Assembly (NCBI RefSeq): GCF_937123705.1
Contig: NZ_CAKZKO010000010.1
Coordinates: forward strand, 1-64,000
DNA: 64,000 nucleotides
Source: an uncultured Paraglaciecola sp.
Lineage (GTDB): Bacteria > Pseudomonadota > Gammaproteobacteria > Enterobacterales > Alteromonadaceae
Reading direction: 5' to 3'
This document shows positions 1-8,868 of the stretch, piece after piece (positions within the stretch are counted from its first letter, which is position 1; each line of letters starts with the position of its first letter). The notes beneath the pieces are model-generated. The model was not told where the DNA came from. It made no database searches and saw only the letters and a list, made by a program, of their open reading frames with translations. The position numbers were made by a program, and so were the translations under genes.

Positions 1-2
1 AG

Positions 3-1307
3 TATTGGCCCCTTAGCAAAGCAGTCAAGGTAGATGGGCAGACATTTGATACTAAACACAGTATGTTTGTACCTTTAAACCAACCACAGTATCGATTAAT
101 AAAGTCACTGTTTTCAACTCGTAAGTCTTTTGATGACAATACCTTTTATGATGTATCGAATTGGAACCTTCCTTTAGCATTTAATATTCAATATCAGGCC
201 GTTGAGCGGCAGCCCAAACTGAACAAACAGCCTGTGAATAAAGCAGATACCCTTTATCCAAAATTGCTATCTAACGCCTATGCTTATGCGTTTTCTTGGC
301 AGGATTATCAAGCGCCTAAGTTGTTGCAGCGTTTATTAGCCAATAACGTAAAAGTGAAGTTAGCGGGCGATGCGTTTTCAGCACAAACCGCTCAAGGTAG
401 TATCAACTTTTCTGCTGGTGCGGTGATTATCCCGGCCGCTTTAGAGCAACCAAGCAATTTGTTAGAAATCATAAAAGCCCAAAACAGCGGGATCGGTATG
501 GCAATTCATTCAATTACCTCAGGACTAACGCGCCAAGGTATTGATTTTGGTAGTCGCAAGATGCGCAACATCAAACAGCCTAAAGTGTTGTTAGTGGGCG
601 GACGCGGTACCTCTCAGTATGAAATAGGAGAAGTATGGCATTACTTAGATCAACATCTTGATATGCCAGCGTCCATAACAGACTTATCCCAGCTAGCTAG
701 GCTTTCATTATCAAGCTATACCCATATGATTTGGGTTGAAGGTCGATACAAAAATATACCAGACAAAACAGTCAAAGATATTGAGCAATGGGTAAAAAAT
801 GGCGGCATCTTAATTGGTCAAAAATCTGCGGCAAATTGGTTTTCAGATAACAAATGGCTTAAGGCGGATTTTAAAAGTAGCAGTGATATAGAATCGGCGT
901 TTGATACCACAGGCATGGCCTATAAAAACCAAGAAGCGCTAAAAGCCAAACAAAGAATTGCAGGCGCGGTATTTGAAACAAATATAGATATTAGCCATCC
1001 TCTTGCCTTTGGTTTGAGCTCTCCAAAATTGCCGATGTTTAGAAACAGTACACATGTAATGCAACAACCAGACAAAGCTTTTACGACTGTAGCAAGTTAT
1101 ACCCAATCACCCCTAATGGCGGGATATACGGCTAAAGAGTTGCAGCATGTTATTGGCGGCAGCGCTGCTATTGTGTCCCATAATTTTGGCAAGGGTAAAG
1201 TGATAGGCTTTGCAACAAACGTCAATTTTCGCGGTGTGTGGTATGGCACAAGCCGTTTAATGAGTAATGCTATATTTATGGCTGGCTTTATCAACGCAAA
1301 GGGTTAG
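3..1307 (+). CDS. M14-family zinc carboxypeptidase-like protein, C-terminal part (5' end outside window)
   Basis: The reading frame is open from base 3, before the first ATG at 63, so the gene begins upstream of the window and only about the last 434 residues are visible. The segment resembles the C-terminal half of the long M14 metallopeptidases of Alteromonadales: a conserved stretch (SMFVPLNQPQYRLIKSLF), then a Rossmann-like, glutamine-amidotransferase-type domain opening with KVLLVGGRG about 180 residues into the part shown, and a closing HNFGKGKVIGFATN segment. The zinc-binding catalytic domain would lie outside, so activity cannot be judged. Such proteins are usually exported peptidases. 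It converges on comF with only 32 bases between the stops. Family assignment is by recall of similar proteins; moderately sure. Confidence 0.7.
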   Translation, partial: YWPLSKAVKVDGQTFDTKHSMFVPLNQPQYRLIKSLFSTRKSFDDNTFYDVSNWNLPLAFNIQYQAVERQPKLNKQPVNKADTLYPKLLSNAYAYAFSWQDYQAPKLLQRLLANNVKVKLAGDAFSAQTAQGSINFSAGAVIIPAALEQPSNLLEIIKAQNSGIGMAIHSITSGLTRQGIDFGSRKMRNIKQPKVLLVGGRGTSQYEIGEVWHYLDQHLDMPASITDLSQLARLSLSSYTHMIWVEGRYKNIPDKTVKDIEQWVKNGGILIGQKSAANWFSDNKWLKADFKSSSDIESAFDTTGMAYKNQEALKAKQRIAGAVFETNIDISHPLAFGLSSPKLPMFRNSTHVMQQPDKAFTTVASYTQSPLMAGYTAKELQHVIGGSAAIVSHNFGKGKVIGFATNVNFRGVWYGTSRLMSNAIFMAGFINAKG

Positions 1308-1339
1308 AACGAAGCGAGATAAACTACCAGGGAATTGGT

Positions 1340-2017
1340 TTAATGAACAAGGGTAAGGCAAATACTCCAAACATCCACTTTTAAATGAGGACAGTGCTTA
1401 CGTAAATTACAGTAGGCACTGTTCATAGTACTACCTGTGGTGATGACATCATCAAATAGGGCGATATGGTCAATGTTTTTAAGTCGCTTATGGGCAGTTT
1501 CATTAATGCTAAATGCTTGTCGCAAGTTTTTACGTCTTTGAGCTGCTGATAGATTAGTTTGAGCTGAGGTAGATTTGCACCTTCTGATGATGGATGTGTC
1601 CATTGGTAAATCACTTAATTTGCAAATCTGCCGTGCTAATTCAATACTTTGGTTAAATTTTCTAAATAGATACCGATTATTATGTAAAGGCATAGGGATA
1701 ACCAGTTGTGGTAACTCGGGCATAGAAGTTAAACAGCGTTTTACAAATAACGATGCTAGTCCATAAGCATTTGGGATTTGTTTCGAAAACTTTAATCCAG
1801 TCAATAATTTCGATAATGGCCATTGATAATCTGCTAGCGCCAATACCTGATTAAAGTTTACTTTGGTTAATCCTAGCGCAACTTTAGGTGCTAACATCAG
1901 ATTGTGCTGGTATCGCTCTACGTCAAATAGCGAAAGATCATCAATACAGTAATGGCAAATTGAAGTGTCAGTTGTTTGTTTACACACTAAACAACTTTGA
2001 GACAGCTTTGTTAGCAT
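1340..2017 (-). CDS. comF: ComF family protein (phosphoribosyltransferase-like competence protein)
   Basis: A 225-residue protein with the two parts expected of ComF. An N-terminal zinc-ribbon-like cysteine set lies at about residues 9, 12, 21 and 24. A C-terminal type I phosphoribosyltransferase fold carries the PRPP-binding loop FDDVITTGST at about 188-197. ComF proteins act in the cytoplasm in uptake or processing of transforming DNA; the exact reaction is not settled. Length is normal and the ATG start directly precedes the cysteine cluster. Its upstream side faces the accessory sigma-factor module, and a 40-bp repeat sits 25 bases upstream of its start, so that repeat may overlap its promoter region. 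Confidence 0.9.
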   Translation of the reverse strand: MLTKLSQSCLVCKQTTDTSICHYCIDDLSLFDVERYQHNLMLAPKVALGLTKVNFNQVLALADYQWPLSKLLTGLKFSKQIPNAYGLASLFVKRCLTSMPELPQLVIPMPLHNNRYLFRKFNQSIELARQICKLSDLPMDTSIIRRCKSTSAQTNLSAAQRRKNLRQAFSINETAHKRLKNIDHIALFDDVITTGSTMNSAYCNLRKHCPHLKVDVWSICLTLVH

Positions 2018-2041
2018 GGCGTTACGGCCTATTTACTTCAC

Positions 2042-2081
2042 AATATTTAGTTAAGTGTAGAAGATTTGTTGGTGAGCATAG
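2042..2081 (+). repeat. 40-bp interspersed repeat, copy A (left of the sigma/TonB module)
   Basis: This segment begins with AATATTTAGTTAAGTGT, which recurs exactly at 8972-8988. Over 40 bp the two copies agree at 33 positions in the same orientation. The copies bracket the sigma-factor/FecR/receptor/phosphatase genes. It could be a dispersed intergenic repeat or a trace of insertion or duplication; the sequence alone does not decide. Confidence 0.6.
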
Positions 2082-2114
2082 CAATTACCAATATTTTTTA
2101 ATTTACATAAAACC

Positions 2115-2142
2115 GAAACAATATGGCTTTCTACTCGTCATT
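2115..2142 (+). promoter_or_regulatory. Candidate ECF-sigma promoter ahead of the sigma factor gene
   Basis: GAAAC at 2115-2119 is followed after exactly 16 bp by CGTC at 2136-2139, continuing as CGTCATT. The same GAAACA...CGTCATT arrangement with the same spacing precedes the TonB receptor gene at 3777-3804. GAAAC-like -35 and CGTC -10 elements are typical of promoters read by extracytoplasmic-function sigma factors, so this suggests autoregulation. The 5' leader would be about 75 nt. Confidence 0.6.
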
Positions 2143-2216
2143 AAGATGTTTGGTAAGCTTAAGGCTGGTTTAATCAAAATGTAATGTTAAACGACTACTT
2201 TATTTAAAATTTTGAT

Positions 2217-2792
2217 ATGACGGTAATTTTAATGAAATCCCAACTTTTTGCTCAGCTCTATCAGCAATTTTGGCCAGAGCTATGTGCAAAATTACAGCAT
2301 CGTTTTGGTTCAGGACCGCCTGATCCAGAAGATATTGCGCAGCAGGCGTTTGTAAAGTATTCGGAACTAAGTGGGCAACATCGAATAGAAAACCCTCGGG
2401 CTTTTATTTATACAATGGCTCGCAATTTGTTTATTGATCAGTTTCGGCGTAATAAAAAGCAACAGCTGGTTATTGAAAAGATTTTCATAGAATTGGGCAT
2501 GGAGCCCATGGTTGAAGTATCGGCCGAACAGGCGGCTTTGAAAGTTGAACGAAATCGACTTATTGAAAAAGCGATAGCTAAACTGGATGAAAAACAACAT
2601 AAATTAATGACAATGAGTATTGTGGAGGGGAAAAGTTATCGCCAAATTGCGACTGACACAGGTTTGCCAATTTCAAATATCAGCCGAACTATTAGTGCCG
2701 CGCAAAATTTGATCGATGAGTTTGTCAATTTCCAAGAGGAGCCACATTCAGCCTTATCGAATTTAAGATTGGTGTTGAAGGAAAGAGTCTAA
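2217..2792 (+). CDS. FecI-like ECF RNA polymerase sigma factor
   Basis: A 191-residue protein with the two-domain ECF layout. Region 2 lies at about 9-80 (DIAQQAFVKYSEL, then NPRAFIYTMARNLFIDQFRR). The region 4 helix-turn-helix lies at about 115-165 (EGKSYRQIATDTGLPISNIS). No region 1 or 3 is present, as in the FecI group. It would direct RNA polymerase to promoters of the neighbouring receptor operon and probably its own. The start is uncertain: ATG at 2217 or ATG at 2232, neither with a strong ribosome site. The roughly 25-residue tail after region 4 is a little longer than usual. Its stop overlaps the fecR-like ATG by one base (TAATG), indicating translational coupling. An iron role is not shown; only the family is. 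Confidence 0.9.
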   Translation: MTVILMKSQLFAQLYQQFWPELCAKLQHRFGSGPPDPEDIAQQAFVKYSELSGQHRIENPRAFIYTMARNLFIDQFRRNKKQQLVIEKIFIELGMEPMVEVSAEQAALKVERNRLIEKAIAKLDEKQHKLMTMSIVEGKSYRQIATDTGLPISNISRTISAAQNLIDEFVNFQEEPHSALSNLRLVLKERV

Positions 2793-3742
2793 TGACTATA
2801 AAACAAGGTTATAGTGCAGAGGTATATAAACGAGCAAGAGAGATCCACCTTTTTCTTCATTCAGGTCAGTATACTCAAAGTCAATTACAAGAGATAAAGG
2901 CGTTTTTGAGTCAGAATGTTCAACATGCTCAGTGTTTACGAGAGTTGGAAACATTGCACCAGCAAACTCGATATAGCTCTTTAGGTGAAGCAGCGATTGT
3001 CAAACATAAGAGCAATAGTAAAAAGCGGTACTTTCGTGGAGTATCTTGGCTTTTTGCAGCCAGTATTGGGTTTCTATCGGTTTTTTTGATGTTTCAACAG
3101 GCGACAGTTCAACCTTCGATCGAATACAAAACTGTAAGAGGAGAAGTATCGGAGTTTCTATTGCCAGATAATTCTGAGTTAATATTAGGAGCAGAAAGTC
3201 ACGTAGTAGTGAAATTTACTGACGGCAAACGCTTGGTTTCACAAATTACTGGAGATGTACTTTATAAGGTCGCAAAAAATTCTTCTAGGCCTTTTATTGT
3301 GTCGGCCGGCGAAATTGAAATAACCGTATTAGGTACGGTTTTTGAAGTGCTTAAACGTAATCGAGCTGTTCAGATTGGCGTGAATGAAGGGCTAGTGGCA
3401 GTATCGAAAGATTCAAAAAGAGCCGAATTACGCCCTGCCAATAAACTGACTGTTAATGCTAGAGGAGAGTTTTCTGATATTTCTCTTACTGACCCACAAC
3501 AATTTGCGATGTGGCGACAAAAGAGATTGTCCTTTCAACAAGCATCTTTAGCGGAAATAGTTGAAGTTATAAATCGCTATCGTCGTACGCAAATAAAGTT
3601 CTCTCACCCGCAGATTAGTCATCGAAGTGTTTCCGCTTCTTTTCGTTTAGATCAGTTAAATCAGTTTTTAGATGCCCTTGAAGTAAGTCATGGGGTGAAT
3701 TGGCATATAGATACCAATGATGTGATTTGGTTAAAAATCTAG
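2792..3742 (+). CDS. FecR family sigma-factor regulator (inner-membrane transducer)
   Basis: A 316-residue single-pass membrane protein. Residues 1-80 form a cytoplasmic sigma-binding region like DUF4880. A hydrophobic membrane segment lies at about 84-104. A periplasmic FecR domain covers about 112-205 (KTVRGEVSEFLLPDNSEL, then ITGDVLYKVAKN). The last 70 residues form an STN-like module (LSFQQASLAEIVEVINRYRR). FecR-type proteins hold the partner sigma factor and pass on a signal from the STN domain of a loaded TonB-dependent receptor. The gene is coupled to the sigma gene by a one-base overlap and is followed 111 bases later by the receptor, with a promoter candidate in that gap. Confidence 0.9.
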   Translation: MTIKQGYSAEVYKRAREIHLFLHSGQYTQSQLQEIKAFLSQNVQHAQCLRELETLHQQTRYSSLGEAAIVKHKSNSKKRYFRGVSWLFAASIGFLSVFLMFQQATVQPSIEYKTVRGEVSEFLLPDNSELILGAESHVVVKFTDGKRLVSQITGDVLYKVAKNSSRPFIVSAGEIEITVLGTVFEVLKRNRAVQIGVNEGLVAVSKDSKRAELRPANKLTVNARGEFSDISLTDPQQFAMWRQKRLSFQQASLAEIVEVINRYRRTQIKFSHPQISHRSVSASFRLDQLNQFLDALEVSHGVNWHIDTNDVIWLKI

Positions 3743-3776
3743 TTTATGAAGCTTTTGTGAAACCGACAAGTATATT

Positions 3777-3804
3777 GAAACAGATAGCGTCCCCATACGT
3801 CATT
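3777..3804 (+). promoter_or_regulatory. Candidate ECF-sigma promoter ahead of the TonB receptor
   Basis: GAAAC at 3777-3781, then a 16-bp spacer and CGTC at 3798-3801 (CGTCATT). Both half-sites and the spacer length equal those of the 2115-2142 site, while the spacers themselves differ. This is what conserved sigma contacts would look like. CGTC lies about 50 nt before the receptor ATG. No equivalent was seen before the phoD-like gene, which is probably read through from here. Confidence 0.6.
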
Positions 3805-3853
3805 TAAGTAAATAAGCCCAATCAATCACTAAATAACGTTGGAGTATGAACAG

Positions 3854-6800
3854 ATGTTTAAAAATCATCGCCCACAGTTTTTAGGCGCAGCTATTGCGTT
3901 AGCCTTACATAGCGCGCAGCCAGCATTTGCCGCAAATACTTTCGCAATTGAATCTCAACCATTAGGTCATGCTATTACCGCGCTGTCTCAGCAATATGAT
4001 CAGGTAATTGTTGCTCCTGAAGATATTAATGAAAAAATAGTTATCGCTGCGGTGTCAGGGTATAGCAATTTAGTCGATGCGTTAAATGCTGCTTTAGAAG
4101 GCAGTCAATATATCGCGACTCAAAGACCTGGCCGCGCCATTGTTATTATGAAAAAAGTTGAAGCTACCCCAGAGTCTCCATCTACTGAAAAAGTGATAGA
4201 AGATAAAGAAGAGCCTTTAGAGCCTATAGAAGAGATTGTGGTTGTTGGTTCATATATCCCTGGTGCAAATATTACTGCGACCTTGCCTATTTCAGTAATA
4301 GGGAGTGAAGATATCGCTGCTTTTGGCGCAACTGATGGTGCCGAATTGTTAAGGATGTTGCCACAATCTGGTGACATTGAATTTAACGAAACCAATTTTT
4401 CTGGAGGCGTGAATACTGTTCGAGGTGATATTGCTTCAGTGAATTTGCGCTCAGTGGGTACCGGAAATACTTTAATGCTTATAAATGGGCGTCGAATGGC
4501 GGTACATCCTGGATGGCAAAATAGTAATTCTGTTCCAGTGGTAACTTATAATGCAAACACTATCCCAACTGCGGGTGTATCGAGACTAGAAGTTATGCGA
4601 GATGGCGCTTCTGCTTTGTATGGAGCAGATGCAGTTGCTGGTGTTATCAATACGGTGATGATAGATGATTATGAGGGTACTAAAGTCACTTTACGATATG
4701 GTAAAGAAACAACCTTAGGCAAAAAAGATCTTAATTTTACTCTTGCCAGCGGCAATGAATTCGCAGATGGAAAAGGGCACATTTCATTCTATGGTGGTTA
4801 TAACCAAAGAAATTCAGTGCCTTCATCAAAATATAAATATGCTGTTGCAAATCGGGTTCCGTTTTTAGAAAACACTGAGTTCGCTGGCAATAATGCTTTT
4901 GACAACCGTACTTCTATAGGTGGTCATGGCTATTTTGATATGTTAGAACCTGGCGTAATCACACTTGATGACGGCACGGTATTAACCAATTCTTCTGGTC
5001 GTTTTCACGTTCAACCAAAAAGTCATAGCGGATGTTTGGCAAGTATCAGTGACGATATTTGCATCGATGACGGCTATTGGAGCTACAGTAATGACAATGG
5101 CATGTATCATGATTTAGAAAGTGAACGTGATTTATTCTCAGAACGAGATCGAGGCAATTTATTTTCAGTTGTTACTTATGACATTTCTGATGAATTACAA
5201 CTTTATGGTGAGTTAGGAGCGTATTACGCAAAGACTCAACGCAGAGGCGATTCTGCTAGAATTTTAACAAATCAGTATATTACTATTTCAAAAGATGCTT
5301 ATTGGAATCCTCTTGGTTCCACCTATCTCAATGATGGAAGCCTGAACCCTAGACGAATTGGAAATACCACAGGATTACCTGAAGAAGGCATAGATATGCA
5401 CCTGCGTTCTTATCGAGTAATTGATACCGAAATCCCACGTTTTGGTGTTGTTACTAATGAAACCTATCGAGCCTTAATTGGCCTTAATGGGCAATTTGGT
5501 GATTGGGATTTTGATACGGCAGCTATGTATTCAACAGCGATCAGTAAAGATAAAACTGAATACGCCGTGTCTGTGAGTAAACTGCAAGCAGCCATTAATA
5601 AAACCACAGCTGATGCATATAACCCATATTGTGGGGCATGTAACTCACCAGAGGTGGTTTCCTCAATCTATGAGGACTTGTATAAAGAAGGGGATACTGA
5701 AGTTGCTTTGTTAGATTTTAAATTGTCTAACGGCGCACTGTTTAGTTTGGCCAGTGGTGATGTGGGATTTGCGACAGGTCTTGAATATAGGTACGAAAGT
5801 TTTAGTGATGATCGTGATGTTCGCCTTGATGGAAGTGCTCCATATGTTGACGCTATTACAGGAGCAGAACATCAAAGTGATTCGTTGGGTGATAGCCCGA
5901 CCAACGATACAGCAGGTGATCGTAACGTGTTTTCAGCATTTGTTGAAATGGCAATACCTGTCGTCTCAGCACAGCAGTCAATTCCACTAGTACAGGCGCT
6001 AGATGTGCAGGCCGCAGCGCGTTACGAAGACTTTTCAGATTTTGGTAGTGTGGCCGTACCACGTATAGCAGCATCATGGGCGTTAAATGATGATGCCATG
6101 ATTCGTGCAAGTTGGTCTAAAGGGTTTCGTGCCCCAAACTTAGTGCAAACCAATGCGCAAGCAGTGCAACGACAATCATCAACCGTTGATTACGCTCGTT
6201 GTGAGGCCATGTTGCAAAAAGGCATTATTGAAGGCAATTACACTAATTGTAAAGGCAACCAAGTAGCTGTCATTCGAGAGTCCTCAGCTTTGGATTCAGA
6301 AACCTCTTATAACCGAGGCTTAGGACTAGTATTAACCCCAAGTTCAATCCAAAATTTGACTTTGGCAGTCGATTACTGGGAAGCGGTGCAAAGAGATGTA
6401 GTAGGGGTATTAAGTGCTGACAATCAATCGGAGTTGGACCGTATATATTTGATGGAAGGTTTCAACAATACTAACGTAGTTAGAGCAGATCCAACCGCCG
6501 AAGATATTGCATTGTTTGAGGGTACCAATATGTCTGCAGCGGGTGAAATATTGCGTATTTACGACCCCTATATGAATTTAGATCGTCGAGCATCTAGTGG
6601 TATTGATTATACGGCTCAATATATCTCTAACGGTCAATTGGGGCAATTTACTTATAATTTGTCAGCTGCACAATTGAAAGGTGTTGAATCCTTTGCTGGC
6701 AACGAATCTCAGGCTCTAATCGACGCTGGATTGTCAGTGAATACTCTTGGACAACTAGTAGGCATTAATGGTCGTCCTGAGTGGAAAGCCAATGCTTCAA

Positions 6801-7114
6801 TTAAGTGGAAAACAGGCAATTGGACCAGTGCATTGTTTTGGGAATATGTAGGAGAGTTTGAGGAATCAAGTGCCACAATTACGGTTGGAGAAGAAGAACA
6901 ACAATGGAAAATTGATTCTTGGCAACAAGTTAATACCTATGTGAGTTACAAATTTAAAGAGAACATGTTGAAGGGATTACGCTTAACTTTTGGTGTTAAA
7001 AATTTGTTCGACAAATACCCTCCACTAGCCGATGAAAGCTTTGGTACTTTTGGGCGAGTTCATAGTATTTCGGGGCGTTATTTGTATACCAAGTTAACTT
7101 ACAATTTTGACTAA
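3854..7114 (+). CDS. TonB-dependent receptor with N-terminal STN signalling domain
   Basis: A roughly 1086-residue outer-membrane receptor. ATG 3854 is preferred over an upstream TTG at 3839 because GGAG lies at 3841-3844 and a clean signal peptide follows (cleavage near AFA/AN, residue 27). Order of parts: STN domain at about 28-100; an acidic linker; a TonB-box-like EEIVVVGS near 126; the plug domain at about 140-245 (MLINGRRMAV, VSRLEVMRDGASALYGADAVAGVIN); then a 22-strand-type barrel to the C-terminus (GVKNLFDKYPP close to the end). It imports a large or scarce ligand using TonB energy, and the STN domain signals to FecR. The ligand is unknown. The linked phosphatase hints at a phosphorus-containing compound, but that is inference. 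Confidence 0.92.
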   Translation: MFKNHRPQFLGAAIALALHSAQPAFAANTFAIESQPLGHAITALSQQYDQVIVAPEDINEKIVIAAVSGYSNLVDALNAALEGSQYIATQRPGRAIVIMKKVEATPESPSTEKVIEDKEEPLEPIEEIVVVGSYIPGANITATLPISVIGSEDIAAFGATDGAELLRMLPQSGDIEFNETNFSGGVNTVRGDIASVNLRSVGTGNTLMLINGRRMAVHPGWQNSNSVPVVTYNANTIPTAGVSRLEVMRDGASALYGADAVAGVINTVMIDDYEGTKVTLRYGKETTLGKKDLNFTLASGNEFADGKGHISFYGGYNQRNSVPSSKYKYAVANRVPFLENTEFAGNNAFDNRTSIGGHGYFDMLEPGVITLDDGTVLTNSSGRFHVQPKSHSGCLASISDDICIDDGYWSYSNDNGMYHDLESERDLFSERDRGNLFSVVTYDISDELQLYGELGAYYAKTQRRGDSARILTNQYITISKDAYWNPLGSTYLNDGSLNPRRIGNTTGLPEEGIDMHLRSYRVIDTEIPRFGVVTNETYRALIGLNGQFGDWDFDTAAMYSTAISKDKTEYAVSVSKLQAAINKTTADAYNPYCGACNSPEVVSSIYEDLYKEGDTEVALLDFKLSNGALFSLASGDVGFATGLEYRYESFSDDRDVRLDGSAPYVDAITGAEHQSDSLGDSPTNDTAGDRNVFSAFVEMAIPVVSAQQSIPLVQALDVQAAARYEDFSDFGSVAVPRIAASWALNDDAMIRASWSKGFRAPNLVQTNAQAVQRQSSTVDYARCEAMLQKGIIEGNYTNCKGNQVAVIRESSALDSETSYNRGLGLVLTPSSIQNLTLAVDYWEAVQRDVVGVLSADNQSELDRIYLMEGFNNTNVVRADPTAEDIALFEGTNMSAAGEILRIYDPYMNLDRRASSGIDYTAQYISNGQLGQFTYNLSAAQLKGVESFAGNESQALIDAGLSVNTLGQLVGINGRPEWKANASIKWKTGNWTSALFWEYVGEFEESSATITVGEEEQQWKIDSWQQVNTYVSYKFKENMLKGLRLTFGVKNLFDKYPPLADESFGTFGRVHSISGRYLYTKLTYNFD

Positions 7115-7209
7115 TCCCTAGACATTAATTGAAAGTAACTAGGATAAATCGCTATTTTGGGTGCTGGCTTAATGTGTAAATTCAAAGTAAAACAAGAGGA
7201 TCAGATTTT

Positions 7210-8868
7210 GTGAACTCAACTACTCGTAGACATTTTTTAATTGGTGCATCGGCTTCTCTTATTGCCGCTGCATCAAGTAGTAATAGTCAGGAAGCCCAAC
7301 TCCAAGCAAATAGACTGTTTGCTCATGGTATAGCGAGTGGTGACCCAACTCAAGATAGCTTGATAATTTGGACTCGAATATCGGTGATTGTAGCTACCAC
7401 TGTTCGTTGGCAGGTCTCTAAAGACGCTGACTTTAGTCAAATAGTTAAGCAAGGCGAGAGGCTCGCCAATGGCTATGCCGACTATACGGTTAAGGTGGAT
7501 GTAACTGGGTTGTCTCCAGGTGAAGTTTATTACTACCGTTTTTTAGTCGGTGAAGTGCAATCGGAAACTGGACGTACTAAAACTCTTACAGTAGGGCATC
7601 TAGATAAACTGAGTTTTGCGGTTGTGTCATGTTCAAATTACCCATTTGGTTATTTTAATGCTTATGAACATATAGCTGAAGACGATGATATTGATTTTGT
7701 TTTGCACTTAGGTGATTACATATACGAATACAGTCGAAAAAGTTGGGGTAGCGCTTTTGGGGTACTGTTAGATCGTGAACATGTGCCTGCCAATGAAATC
7801 ATTACCCTTGCCGATTATCGTGCGCGTCATGCTCAATACAAGACAGATAATGGGTCTAAATTAATGCACGCAGCACATCCACTCATTCCTACTTGGGACG
7901 ATCACGAGTCTACTAATAATCCCTATCTACATGGTGCTAAAAACCATCAAAAAAACGAGGGCGATTGGTACACAAGGCGAGCGGCATCTTTACAGGCATA
8001 TTTTGAATGGATGCCGATACGCGACCCCAAGAGGGATAGCGATAGGGCTAAGTTATGGCGTCATTTTCAGTTTGGTGACCTTGCCAGTTTAGTCACACTA
8101 GAAACACGACATACCGGCCGTAGTAAACAACTTAGTTATGACACTGAGTTAGCTGACATAAAAGATCAACATTCGCGGGACAAATTCGTAGAGCAGCAAA
8201 TTTATGATCCCTCTCGTAAGGTTCTGCATGCCGAAATGGAAGCATTTTTAGTCGATAAATTATCCCAATCAAAATCTAAACAACAGCCTTGGAGATTGAT
8301 TGGTAATCAAATCCCGATGGCTAGAGTGATGATGCCGGATATACGCGGACACATAAATACTCAGCATTCTGATTTTTCCAGTAATCAAAAAAACAAGTTA
8401 AAGAAGGCTATGCAAATAGGAAAATGGCATTTACCTGTGTCTTTAGATACTTGGAATGGTTACGGTGCCGCTAGAGAGCAGTTTTATAATCTATGCCAAA
8501 CTGCGCACGCCGAAGACTTATTAGTGTTCACTGGGGATAGCCATTGCTTTTGGGCAAATCAACTACATTCTAAAAATGGCACAAAAATGGGTTTTGAAAT
8601 AGGCACTACTAGTGTGACTTCTCCTGGAAGTTTTGCATATTTTGGCCCATACACCCGTAAATTCGAAGAGTTGCTTAGAGAGCAAAATGAGGAAGTATTA
8701 TGGGCAAATTGTGAACATAGAGGTTATGTAAAAACGCGGTTAACTGCCAAGCATGCAAAAGTGGACTACATAGCAATGCGAACTGTTACTGAGCGAAGTA
8801 CTGAGAGTTTTATACAGCGAAGTATGACGATTGAACATAGTAACAAAGGCTTAGAGTATTCCTTTTAG
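7210..8868 (+). CDS. PhoD-like alkaline phosphatase/phosphodiesterase, Tat-exported
   Basis: A 552-residue protein starting at GTG 7210 with AGAGGA just upstream. A twin-arginine signal (TTRRHFLIGA, residues 4-13) predicts folded export by Tat, as known for PhoD enzymes. An N-terminal PhoD_N beta domain (about 35-125) is followed by the metallophosphatase domain, with metal-ligand motifs LGDYIYE (about 167), WDDHES (about 219) and FTGDSHCFW (about 440). PhoD enzymes hydrolyse phosphate mono- and diesters using iron and calcium. It follows the receptor after 95 bases without an obvious own promoter or terminator, so it is probably in the same sigma-controlled transcript. Start and family are secure; the natural substrate is not known. 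Confidence 0.88.
   Translation: MNSTTRRHFLIGASASLIAAASSSNSQEAQLQANRLFAHGIASGDPTQDSLIIWTRISVIVATTVRWQVSKDADFSQIVKQGERLANGYADYTVKVDVTGLSPGEVYYYRFLVGEVQSETGRTKTLTVGHLDKLSFAVVSCSNYPFGYFNAYEHIAEDDDIDFVLHLGDYIYEYSRKSWGSAFGVLLDREHVPANEIITLADYRARHAQYKTDNGSKLMHAAHPLIPTWDDHESTNNPYLHGAKNHQKNEGDWYTRRAASLQAYFEWMPIRDPKRDSDRAKLWRHFQFGDLASLVTLETRHTGRSKQLSYDTELADIKDQHSRDKFVEQQIYDPSRKVLHAEMEAFLVDKLSQSKSKQQPWRLIGNQIPMARVMMPDIRGHINTQHSDFSSNQKNKLKKAMQIGKWHLPVSLDTWNGYGAAREQFYNLCQTAHAEDLLVFTGDSHCFWANQLHSKNGTKMGFEIGTTSVTSPGSFAYFGPYTRKFEELLREQNEEVLWANCEHRGYVKTRLTAKHAKVDYIAMRTVTERSTESFIQRSMTIEHSNKGLEYSF

Noticed and set aside
7115..7209. A third copy of the GAAAC-N16-CGTC promoter before the PhoD-like gene
   Set aside because: GAAAG occurs but no CGTC stands at the proper distance, so read-through from the receptor promoter is more likely.
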